Positions 19,100-26,202 of a stretch of 64,000 nucleotides of DNA are shown here, piece after piece. The stretch is from Pedobacter miscanthi. Lineage in GTDB: Bacteria; Bacteroidota; Bacteroidia; Sphingobacteriales; Sphingobacteriaceae. The translations under genes were made by a program, and so were the position numbers. The stretch is from the NCBI RefSeq assembly GCF_003315595.1, contig NZ_QNQU01000003.1:248001-312000 (forward strand), written 5' to 3'. Each line of letters begins with the position of its first letter. The stretch's first letter is position 1. The notes under the pieces were generated by a model. It saw only the letters and a list, made by a program, of their open reading frames with translations. It made no database searches and was not told the DNA's origin.

Positions 19100-19963
19100 C
19101 TATTTTTCGGCAATAATATCCTGTAGTTCATTTAGTTCGGCTACTTTATCTGTTGCGCCGGCATTTTCGTAAGCCGAAATCAGGTTTCTTATTACGCGGC
19201 GGATAATGTCGGTATTGCTGCATGGCCTGTAATATTCGGGTAAAGCTTCTAAGTTAAGCTGGCGCAAAAACTGATCTACATCATGTTTGCCGAAAATATT
19301 GCCACGGTTAAAAGCATTGATGTAAAAAAGTACGCCGTATTCTGTCCCTTCCTGCCGGCTGTCATCAATATAGCCTAAAATAAAGTGCTGCGGCAGGTTA
19401 ATGCCATACACAGGTAAATCAAGCTTTTGTGCCAAAGTAGAATAAATAATGGCCAGAGAGATCTGGTTGCCTTTTTTACTTTCCAGAACCTGGTTTAAAT
19501 AAGAATTTTGTGGATCGTGATGGTTTTTAGTATTTCCCCCGAAACCATATTGCTGGTAAAGCACATGGTTAATCAGTTTCACTTTTTCAACCGAACTCAT
19601 TTCATATTGCAGGCCCAACCAGATATCGCGTTTAATTTCTTCAATCTGGTTAATTACTTTCTGCTCATCCAGGTCAGGGTACTGATAGCGGTTAATAATC
19701 AATGCACCCTGCAATAAATCGAAAGCACCACTTAAATACCATAAATTTAAATCTTCCTTAACGGTTTTAAACTGTATCTGGTGAACAATATTTTCAATAC
19801 GTTCCTGTAACAAACCATCAAATGATTGTTCCCAGGCATTTTCTAAAAAGTGGACAACCTCGCCACCATATTCAAGCAGTTTTTGCTCTACATGGTGGAA
19901 CACTTCCTCATCCGGATCATCCAATAATTTTACTAAAGCACTTATCTCTGCGTTATTTTCCAT
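19100..19963 (-). CDS. SirB1/transglutaminase-like protein (Transglut_core2)
   Basis: This 287-residue cytosolic protein has an N-terminal helical, HEAT-like region (LVKLLDDPDEEVFHHVEQKL) and then a region typical of SirB1-family Transglut_core2 domains: SYLNQVLESKKGNQISLAI followed by IYSTLAQKLDLPVYGINLPQHFILGYID. Family members are widespread and mostly uncharacterised; an enzymatic transglutaminase activity is not established. The usual active-site Cys position reads Asn/Gln here, so it may be non-catalytic. It starts 44 bases from the divergent methyltransferase gene and is followed closely by the GH18 gene. Confidence 0.75.
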   Translation of the reverse strand: MENNAEISALVKLLDDPDEEVFHHVEQKLLEYGGEVVHFLENAWEQSFDGLLQERIENIVHQIQFKTVKEDLNLWYLSGAFDLLQGALIINRYQYPDLDEQKVINQIEEIKRDIWLGLQYEMSSVEKVKLINHVLYQQYGFGGNTKNHHDPQNSYLNQVLESKKGNQISLAIIYSTLAQKLDLPVYGINLPQHFILGYIDDSRQEGTEYGVLFYINAFNRGNIFGKHDVDQFLRQLNLEALPEYYRPCSNTDIIRRVIRNLISAYENAGATDKVAELNELQDIIAEK

Positions 19964-20007
19964 AAAACATACATACGTTTGCGGTGTTTAATTACTTTTG
20001 CAATATT

Positions 20008-20790
20008 ATGTTATTTCAATTTATTACTGATTACCTGAAACACCGTTTAACAGCAAAAAGCCGACATGGAACGCATTCGCCGTTCGTGTACAAGTTAGCT
20101 GATGAGGTAATTTACGATTTTACCGACAAATCTGAATACAAAAATATAGAAGACCAGCGAAAAAAACTTTTTAATGACGATTCCATAATCACCGTTACAG
20201 ACCTTGGAGCGGGTTCTCACCTGAATAAAAACCGTACCAAAAAGGTAAGTCAGATTGCGAAAAATGCATTAAAAAGTCCACGCCTGGCCAAACTCATTTA
20301 CCGTTTGGCAAAAAACACCAAACCTAAAAGTGCTATAGAACTGGGGACCTGCTTGGGGATTACCACAGCTTACCTGGCCAAAACAGATCCTGAAACCGAA
20401 ATTATTACCATAGAAGGTTGTCCGCAAACCGCCGAAGTGGCAAAAAAGAATTTTGAAGATTTAAAGCTTGATAATATTGAGCTTCATGTAGGTAATTTCG
20501 ACCTGATTTTGCCCGATATTATTGCGAAGCAACCCAGTTTGGATTTCGTTTATATTGATGGTAACCACCGCAAAGATGCTACCCTGAATTACTTTAAATG
20601 GTGCCTGCCAAAAGTAAATGAAAATTCATTGCTGATTTTTGACGATATTTATTGGAGTCAGGGCATGAAAGAAGCCTGGGCAGAAATTAAAAACCATCCT
20701 GATGTTACCGTTACGGTAGATTTGTTCTGGATCGGACTGGTTTATTTTAAAAAAGGGCAGGCAAAAGAACACTTTAAGCTTAAATTTTAA
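20008..20790 (+). CDS. Class I SAM-dependent methyltransferase (O-methyltransferase-like)
   Basis: I choose the ATG at 20008 (MLFQFITDYLKHR); an in-frame ATG at 19984 adds eight residues and would reach towards the divergent gene's promoter. The product has 260 residues. The SAM-binding motif I is AIELGTCLGITTAYLA, followed by EIITIEGCPQTAEVAKKNF (acidic motif II region), and then FVYIDGNHRKDATLNYF with the conserved Asp, as in O-methyltransferases and the Methyltransf_24 group. The substrate is not evident. It begins four bases before the DUF1345 gene ends its gap, so the two are probably one transcript. Confidence 0.75.
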   Translation: MLFQFITDYLKHRLTAKSRHGTHSPFVYKLADEVIYDFTDKSEYKNIEDQRKKLFNDDSIITVTDLGAGSHLNKNRTKKVSQIAKNALKSPRLAKLIYRLAKNTKPKSAIELGTCLGITTAYLAKTDPETEIITIEGCPQTAEVAKKNFEDLKLDNIELHVGNFDLILPDIIAKQPSLDFVYIDGNHRKDATLNYFKWCLPKVNENSLLIFDDIYWSQGMKEAWAEIKNHPDVTVTVDLFWIGLVYFKKGQAKEHFKLKF

Positions 20791-20794
20791 GAAC

Positions 20795-21466
20795 ATGAAA
20801 GTTGAACCGGAATTAGCAGGTATTCAAAAAAAATCAGCATTGTTTATCCTGCTGATCAGTCTGTTTTCGGGGATCGTAGTTTACCTGGTTTCACTTTTTA
20901 TCGAAATGAGTGTGCTGGCTCATATTATGTTCGGTTGGGATGTATTTTGTTTAATCCTGATCAGTTTGCACTGGTACATGTTTTTTCATACCTCTGTTGC
21001 CGAAACACACCTTAAGGCCAGGATGCAGGATGAAACCCGTGGCGAAATTTTTGCCATTGTACTGGTTTCAACCTTTGCAGGGCTGCTTGCGGTGGTTTTG
21101 CTGTTAATTAATAAAGATATCGAACCGCTCGATCTGATTGTGGCCATTGCCGGTATGTTCTTATCGTGGTTTTTGGTACATACCACCTTTAGTATGCGTT
21201 ATGCACACCTGTACTATGGGGATGACCAGGATGGTAATAAGGATAAAAAAGGCTCCGGATTGGAATTTCCGGGTGATGATGAGCCTGATTTTATCGATTT
21301 TGCCTATTTTTCGTTTGTGCTCGGCATGACTTTTCAGGTTTCGGATGTAGAAATCTCAGATCGTAAAATCAGGCGGCTTTCGCTTTTACACAGTTTAATC
21401 GCATTTATTTTTAACACAGTAATTGTAGCCTTAACCATCAATGCCATTGCTGGGTTGAGTAACTAA
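20795..21466 (+). CDS. DUF1345 membrane protein
   Basis: This 223-residue protein has five hydrophobic segments (about residues 15-35, 40-62, 85-105, 115-135 and 195-218). The motif WFLVHTTFSMRYAHLYYGD, followed by a charged loop and then EPDFIDFAYFSFVLGMTFQVSDVEI, is the conserved core of DUF1345. Function is unknown. The gene begins four bases after the methyltransferase and is followed by a repeat-rich gap. Confidence 0.85.
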   Translation: MKVEPELAGIQKKSALFILLISLFSGIVVYLVSLFIEMSVLAHIMFGWDVFCLILISLHWYMFFHTSVAETHLKARMQDETRGEIFAIVLVSTFAGLLAVVLLLINKDIEPLDLIVAIAGMFLSWFLVHTTFSMRYAHLYYGDDQDGNKDKKGSGLEFPGDDEPDFIDFAYFSFVLGMTFQVSDVEISDRKIRRLSLLHSLIAFIFNTVIVALTINAIAGLSN

Positions 21467-21483
21467 TTATCGTTTTACACGGG

Positions 21484-21573
21484 GTCGTCCTCTCGACCGG
21501 AACGCAGTGGAGCGGAGAGATCTATCATGCCATTCTTCCCTTTTGTCATCCTGAACGCAGTGAAGGATCTTTA
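21484..21573. repeat. Dispersed REP-like repeat, copy A
   Basis: Words such as CTCTCGACCGGAACGCAGTGG and GGAGAGATCTATCATGCC recur in diverged form elsewhere in this window, and the copy ends in GTCATCCTGAACGCAGTGAAGG then ATCTTTAA. Similar arrays near 21889, 30190 and 2070 suggest a genome-wide family of short intergenic repeats. Confidence 0.6.
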
Positions 21574-21644
21574 ATATGCATGAGGAGTGCTTTTATATTT
21601 TTCTCTAACAATTATTTTTTTTGAAAACCTACAGTTCTGTTCTT

Positions 21645-21839
21645 TTGGCGGTTTTCAGTCCCGCATTCCGTTTGTAGTGCCGGCGTGAAACCGGCAGCTA
21701 CCACTCCAATCGGGTTTATTAACAACAGTTAGGCACCTTTGGCACCCTGCTGGGAGCAGACCTTTCATCATAAACCTGACAGCAGCGGGCATCCCGATGT
21801 AAAATCGGATAAAGCGAATGGCAGGACTACAATTGCCAA
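21645..21839. mobile_element. MITE-like element with imperfect terminal inverted repeats
   Basis: The left end (21645-21670) and the reverse complement of the right end (21815-21839) both start TTGGC, share AGTCC, and end near ATTC..G, matching at about 20 of 26 positions. The 195-base interior codes for nothing convincing. It contains a strong hairpin (21674-21701) and a smaller one, CCGAT..ATCGG, near 21792. This architecture fits a small non-autonomous element or a structured intergenic RNA. No target duplication is clear at the flanks. Confidence 0.45.
21674..21701. repeat. Strong hairpin inside the MITE-like element
   Basis: GTAG-TGCCGG pairs with CCGGCA-(G)-CTAC around the loop CGTGAAA. 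The stem has ten pairs with one bulged G, enough for a stable structure on either strand. Confidence 0.6.
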
Positions 21840-21888
21840 GTACCACTGCACAATCATTTCCAAAACACGCTTTCTGTCATTCCAAACA

Positions 21889-21970
21889 AAACCGTCATCT
21901 CCACCGCCGTGGAGAGATCTATCATTCCATTCTTTTCTTTGTCTTCCTGAATACGGTTAAGGATCTTTAA
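21889..21970. repeat. Dispersed REP-like repeat, copy B
   Basis: It begins CCGTCATCTCCACCGCC, contains GTGGAGAGATCTATCATTCC and ends AAGGATCTTTAA. It is a diverged direct copy of the repeat at 21484-21573; the two copies flank the MITE-like element. Confidence 0.6.
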
Positions 21971-22023
21971 ATTAACAATGTAATGATTTTATTTAATTGA
22001 TATTCAGTTAATTACGTTTTTAA

Positions 22024-22065
22024 ACTGATTTTTCAGTAATATAACTTGTTTTGTAGTTGTAAAAC
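22024..22065 (+). promoter_or_regulatory. Candidate BlaI operator region
   Basis: ACTGA TTTT TCAGT (22024-22037) is a perfect inverted repeat, and GTTTT..AAAAC with GTAGTTGTA inside (22048-22065) is a second, looser dyad. They lie 26-67 bases before the blaI start. BlaI/MecI repressors bind dyads containing TACA/TGTA half-sites next to their own promoters, so autoregulation is likely, but the exact site is inference. Confidence 0.45.
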
Positions 22066-22090
22066 TGAAAAGTAAGTTATAGATTTGGGT

Positions 22091-22459
22091 ATGGAAGAAT
22101 TAACCAAAGCAGAAGAACGTATTATGCAGGTTTTATGGAAACTGCAAAAGGCATTTGTAAAAGATATTATCGATGAGCTGGATGACGAACCCAAGCCTCC
22201 GTACAATACCATCTCGTCGATTGTTAGGTTGTTGGAGAAAAAAGGTTATGTTAACTATAAGGCTTATGGCAAAACTTACGAATACTATCCGGCCATTGGT
22301 AAAGATGAATACGCCAAAACTACCTTCTCCAAATTGTTTTCAGGTTATTTTGATAATTCTCCAACCAGTCTCTTATCATTTATGGTAAAAGAAGAAAAAC
22401 TAAGTGAAAAAGATATAGAAGAAATAAAAAAGATCATTAACCAGGGTTCGAAATCATGA
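22091..22459 (+). CDS. BlaI/MecI/CopY-family transcriptional repressor
   Basis: The start is ATG 22091 (MEELTKAEERIMQ); an in-frame TTG at 22085 adds only two residues and is less likely. The 122-residue protein is a winged-helix repressor: LTKAEERIMQVLWKLQKAFVKDI, then PYNTISSIVRLLEKKGYVNY (recognition helix region) and a C-terminal dimerisation helix pair. BlaI repressors leave DNA when the partner membrane protease is activated and cleaves them. Its stop overlaps the start of the next gene by ATGA (22456-22459), so the M56 peptidase is translationally coupled and is the expected partner. Confidence 0.92.
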   Translation: MEELTKAEERIMQVLWKLQKAFVKDIIDELDDEPKPPYNTISSIVRLLEKKGYVNYKAYGKTYEYYPAIGKDEYAKTTFSKLFSGYFDNSPTSLLSFMVKEEKLSEKDIEEIKKIINQGSKS

Positions 22460-24015
22460 TTTTAATCTATTTGTTAAAGGTTTCGGCCTGTACACTGATA
22501 TTTTTTGCTGTTTATCGGTTATTACTGGCCAAACTCACTTTTTTTAATCTTAACCGTGTTTATCTTTTACTGATGCTGGTATTTAGTTTTAGTATCCCGG
22601 CAATAACTATCGAAAACAGGCATGAGGTTTTAATGACCAATCAGCAGGTTCCTTTGAAAATTGGGTATAGCAACGGCGGTTTTGCAGAACAGGATTACGT
22701 AGATGGTGGAAAAGCCATTAACAATACCATAAACTGGAACCAGCTTTTGCTTTATACTTACTTTGGCATTTTATCCATTCTTGTTGGTAGGATGCTTTTG
22801 ATGATGCTGAGGATCAGGATACAACTGCATAAACATACTTTAGAAGTGAATGGTGCAATAATTTTGGTTGATGGGCAATCGACTATTAAAAACTGTTCAT
22901 TTTTTAACCGGATTATTGTCGATTCTTCCTTGCAAACAGATCAAAGAAATTTGGTAATCAAGCACGAATCAGTACATGTGGAGCAATTGCATGCCGTTGA
23001 TAAACTTTTGGTCAATTTAATAACCGCCGTCCTTTGGTTTAATCCAGTCATTTATTTCTGGCGCAATGCAATTGATCATAACCACGAATTTCTGGCCGAC
23101 CGGCAAACCGCTAAGCTTGCAGATAAAAAGGAATATGCTTCGCTGCTTTTAAACCTGGCCATGCCTGCTAACAATTTAGCCGTCAATAGTTTTAGTAAAC
23201 TCCCACTAAAAAACAGGATCATGATGATGTATAAAGAACCCAATCTAAAATCAAAAAAGCTTGCTTATGTAGCAATATTACCGGTTTTATTAATCTGTTG
23301 TATGGCTTTTATCAACCGAAAAGAAGTTGTAGTGGAGAAAACAACCGGCCAAAATCAACCTTCGGCCGATGCACCAAAAAAGCCCGATGTGTACGCTATA
23401 AATTATTTAAACAGCAGCATAAAAGTTAACCCAAATGAAAGGGCTGCTTTTAAGGAGGTAGAGCCAGCATTGATTATTGATGCCGGACATGGCGGAAAAG
23501 ATGATGCTTCTACAGCGTTTAATGGGCAAAAGGAAAAAGACCTGAATTTAAGGGCGGTAAAAATACTTGCTGAAGAAGCTGCCAGGAGGGGGATTAAGGT
23601 GATCTTAACAAGAAAAAACGATCAATTTTTATCCCTTCGCGATCGCTTGCCAAAACAGGGTGCAACAGCATTTATTTCCATTCATCACAATACTGCATCT
23701 CCTGCTGCTGAGGCACCTTTTAGTGGGATAGAGGTTTATGTTTCTAAACTTAATCCTAACATCAGGATTAATGAAGAATTAGGCGCTGGCATTCTAAGCG
23801 AGCTAAAACAACAAAATGGCTTAGCCGTAAAGGAATCTTTAAAAGATGCAAGTCTTCTATTACTAAGAGAATCGAAAGTGCCGGCAATTTTAATCGAAAT
23901 GGGAAACGTTTCGGATGCTAAAACTCTGGATTATATTAATCAGGAAAAGAATATCCGAAGGATAAGCAACCTGATCCTGGATGGTTTTGTACGATTCTCA
24001 AAACGTGGATGCTAA
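22456..24015 (+). CDS. BlaR1-like M56 membrane metallopeptidase fused to an N-acetylmuramoyl-L-alanine amidase
   Basis: This 519-residue protein has an M56 part with transmembrane helices near residues 5-20, 33-50, 90-110 and 270-290 and the zinc site HESVH (His170, Glu171, His174), with a further acidic site in HEFLADRQ. The segment FFNRIIV and VLWFNPVIYF are typical of BlaR1/MecR1. After the last membrane helix the chain does not carry a penicillin-binding sensor. Instead residues about 335-515 form an Amidase_3 domain with all expected zinc and catalytic residues: DAGHGG (His345), Glu360, SIHHN (His410) and IEMGN (Glu481). The amidase would face the periplasm and cleave or bind peptidoglycan. 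The gene is coupled to blaI. Confidence 0.88.
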   Translation: MILIYLLKVSACTLIFFAVYRLLLAKLTFFNLNRVYLLLMLVFSFSIPAITIENRHEVLMTNQQVPLKIGYSNGGFAEQDYVDGGKAINNTINWNQLLLYTYFGILSILVGRMLLMMLRIRIQLHKHTLEVNGAIILVDGQSTIKNCSFFNRIIVDSSLQTDQRNLVIKHESVHVEQLHAVDKLLVNLITAVLWFNPVIYFWRNAIDHNHEFLADRQTAKLADKKEYASLLLNLAMPANNLAVNSFSKLPLKNRIMMMYKEPNLKSKKLAYVAILPVLLICCMAFINRKEVVVEKTTGQNQPSADAPKKPDVYAINYLNSSIKVNPNERAAFKEVEPALIIDAGHGGKDDASTAFNGQKEKDLNLRAVKILAEEAARRGIKVILTRKNDQFLSLRDRLPKQGATAFISIHHNTASPAAEAPFSGIEVYVSKLNPNIRINEELGAGILSELKQQNGLAVKESLKDASLLLLRESKVPAILIEMGNVSDAKTLDYINQEKNIRRISNLILDGFVRFSKRGC

Positions 24016-24027
24016 TTAATTTAAACT

Positions 24028-26202
24028 ATGGAAAGCTTAATCTATTTACTTAAAGTTACTGCCTGCACGGTATTGTTTTTCGGATTTTACCTGCTGGTTT
24101 TAAGAAAACTGACTTTCTTTAAAATTAACCGGTTTTACCTTTTGGCTACGCTGTTGCTAAGTTTTATTATTCCGGCGTTACAGTTTGAGGTAAAACGTGA
24201 AGTGGTAGCGGTAAATACGGAAGCTTATACAGAAATACCTGAAATAAAACCAATAAATCCCGGGCCGGTTCAGCTTATTCAACCTGTAATGATAATGTAT
24301 GATCCCCAGGTTACCTCTCAGGTAGATTGGTCGGCAACGGTTTCGTATGCCTATGTTGGTGTTGCTTCACTTTTATTGCTCATCTGCTTGTATCGGTTAT
24401 TTAGCTTGCTTAAACATACAAGGGGATATACCAAAAATAACGATGGCTTAAAGCTGGTACCGAAAACCAAGGGCTTTACCAACTGCTCCTTCTTTAACTA
24501 TGTATTTATAGATGGTGATGCTTTAAATGCAGCCGATTTATCCGTTCTGCTCAGGCACGAACAGGTACATGCAAAGCAATACCATTCTGTAGATAAAATT
24601 ATTCTGATGGTTTTTAAATCCATCTTATGGTTTAATCCGATAGTTTACCTGTATGATAAGGCTCTGGAACAGGTACACGAATATGAGGCAGACGAAATTA
24701 CCTCAGGCGATTTTGGAAGCCAGATGTATGCCGGTCTTTTATTGAAACTGGCCATCAGTAAAAGCGATATGCCGCTGATCCACAATTTTGTTAAAAGCCC
24801 GGTTAAAGCCCGGATTAAAATGTTGTTTCACTCAAAATCTGAAAACATGAAAAAATTAATGTACTTACTTGCCCTGCCTGTTGCCCTGGGATTGTTTTGG
24901 CTATTCGCTGTTCAGGTGGTTTATGCACAGAATATAAAAGATCAGGGCAAACCTTCGAAAGATTTTTATGAAGGAACTTTAAAAGGAAAAGTAATCAAAA
25001 TAGAAAAGGGCGTTATTGGTGGTTATACTTTCGATTTGTTGAGCGATGGCAAGGTTTATCTTATTGATGCAACCGGTTTTAAAGATAAAATTAAGATCGG
25101 CGATGAGCTTGCGGCTTACATAACAGCCAAAGCTATTAATTTTAAAAAGACGGATAAAAGTGGTAAGGTAATAGCACAAACGGATAAACCCATTTACTTT
25201 CCAACAAAGATTACCACTTCGAATGGGACATTGATTTATGAGCAAAAGATAGAAAAACATGCCTTTATATACGAAGCTAATAAAGCGCGTTCTGCTTCAT
25301 CCAAAATCAAATCCATACAAAAATCGGAAAATGGTAAGATCGAAAAAATTGTTTTAAATGATGGTTTATTTACGATCAATTTAAATATTAAAGCACAGAA
25401 TATTACAGATAAAAACTTAAAGGTAGGAGACGAGGTGCTGGTTAAATTTATCGGCGAAAAATTGGTGTCGGGAAATACCTATACCACCGATAAAATGATT
25501 GTGCTGTATGCTCAGCCTAAAAAATACCTGATCAAAAATGAGGCACTTTATAATCGTTTTTATTTCAGCGATGGTAAGCAGAAAACGACTGCTGTAAAAA
25601 ATAAACCTGTTGAGGTTTCAGAAACGGCTATACCAAAAATTATTTCGTTTTCAAGAATAAAAGGTGATGTGAGAAATAAAATCTCTTATATGGATAATGC
25701 GGTAATGGAACTATTCAATTGCAGGTTGGAAGCAGAATATGTAGCGTTCGATCAAGTCAACAATAAAGTAATGGCCAAAAATGGCACGCTTAGAAGTTTG
25801 GATGGAAAAGCAACAATGAAGTCAACTCTATTCAATTTCGACCTGAACAAAGGGAGCTATACAGCAGAAAATGGTAGTGGCAAGATTAGGAAGGATTTGC
25901 AGGAAATAAGGCGCGAAAAGGATTTATTATCGAAACTGGATAATAAAGTAGAATATGTAGCTAACGATTCGGTAAAAATGAGCAAAGATAAATCTGTTGT
26001 ATCTTTATTCGGAAATGCAAGGTTATTCTATAATGAGATCAAGTTATCAGGATCTAAAATTGTTTACAATAAAAATACCAATACCGTACTCGTGAATGAT
26101 GCAACCATGAGTTCGGGTGATAATAAAGTGAAAGCAGATAGCTTATCTTTTGATGTAAAAACGAAAAAAGCGAAATTATTTGGCGCAGATTTAAACCGTT
26201 AA
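24028..26202 (+). CDS. BlaR1-like M56 metallopeptidase with OB-like and LptA/OstA-like C-terminal regions
   Basis: This 724-residue protein repeats the M56 architecture of its neighbour: hydrophobic helices near residues 4-20, 33-50, 105-125 and 280-300 and the zinc motif HEQVH (His177, Glu178, His181), with VHEYEADE as the later ligand region. The periplasmic tail is different. Two OB-like beta stretches follow (GTLKGKVIKIEKG; SASSKIKSIQKSENGKIEKI with GDEVLVKF). The last 150 residues have the repeated strand pattern of LptA/OstA proteins (LFGNARLFYNEIKLSGSKIV; VKADSLSFDVKTKKAKLFG). It may sense or handle an envelope lipid or polymer, but that is inference. It starts 12 bases after the amidase fusion and ends against the next gene. 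Confidence 0.8.
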   Translation: MESLIYLLKVTACTVLFFGFYLLVLRKLTFFKINRFYLLATLLLSFIIPALQFEVKREVVAVNTEAYTEIPEIKPINPGPVQLIQPVMIMYDPQVTSQVDWSATVSYAYVGVASLLLLICLYRLFSLLKHTRGYTKNNDGLKLVPKTKGFTNCSFFNYVFIDGDALNAADLSVLLRHEQVHAKQYHSVDKIILMVFKSILWFNPIVYLYDKALEQVHEYEADEITSGDFGSQMYAGLLLKLAISKSDMPLIHNFVKSPVKARIKMLFHSKSENMKKLMYLLALPVALGLFWLFAVQVVYAQNIKDQGKPSKDFYEGTLKGKVIKIEKGVIGGYTFDLLSDGKVYLIDATGFKDKIKIGDELAAYITAKAINFKKTDKSGKVIAQTDKPIYFPTKITTSNGTLIYEQKIEKHAFIYEANKARSASSKIKSIQKSENGKIEKIVLNDGLFTINLNIKAQNITDKNLKVGDEVLVKFIGEKLVSGNTYTTDKMIVLYAQPKKYLIKNEALYNRFYFSDGKQKTTAVKNKPVEVSETAIPKIISFSRIKGDVRNKISYMDNAVMELFNCRLEAEYVAFDQVNNKVMAKNGTLRSLDGKATMKSTLFNFDLNKGSYTAENGSGKIRKDLQEIRREKDLLSKLDNKVEYVANDSVKMSKDKSVVSLFGNARLFYNEIKLSGSKIVYNKNTNTVLVNDATMSSGDNKVKADSLSFDVKTKKAKLFGADLNR

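Larger units (their letters stand above)
21467..22090. other. Repeat-rich gap between DUF1345 and blaI
   Basis: These 624 bases contain no credible gene. Two related copies of a REP-like repeat lie at about 21484-21573 and 21889-21970 in the same orientation. Both contain GGAGAGATCTATCAT.CCATTCTT and end in AAGGATCTTTAA. Between them sits an imperfect-inverted-repeat element (21645-21839). The last 70 bases hold the blaI promoter region with two inverted repeats. Confidence 0.65.

Noticed and set aside
21728..21734. GTTAGGC, resembling an integron attC core
   Set aside because: No matching RYYYAAC arm at the right distance and no integrase or cassette array; it lies inside the MITE-like element and looks like chance.
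22456..24015. Possible true beta-lactam sensor BlaR1
   Set aside because: The tail has no SxxK/KTG penicillin-binding motifs. It is an amidase domain, so beta-lactam sensing is not supported.
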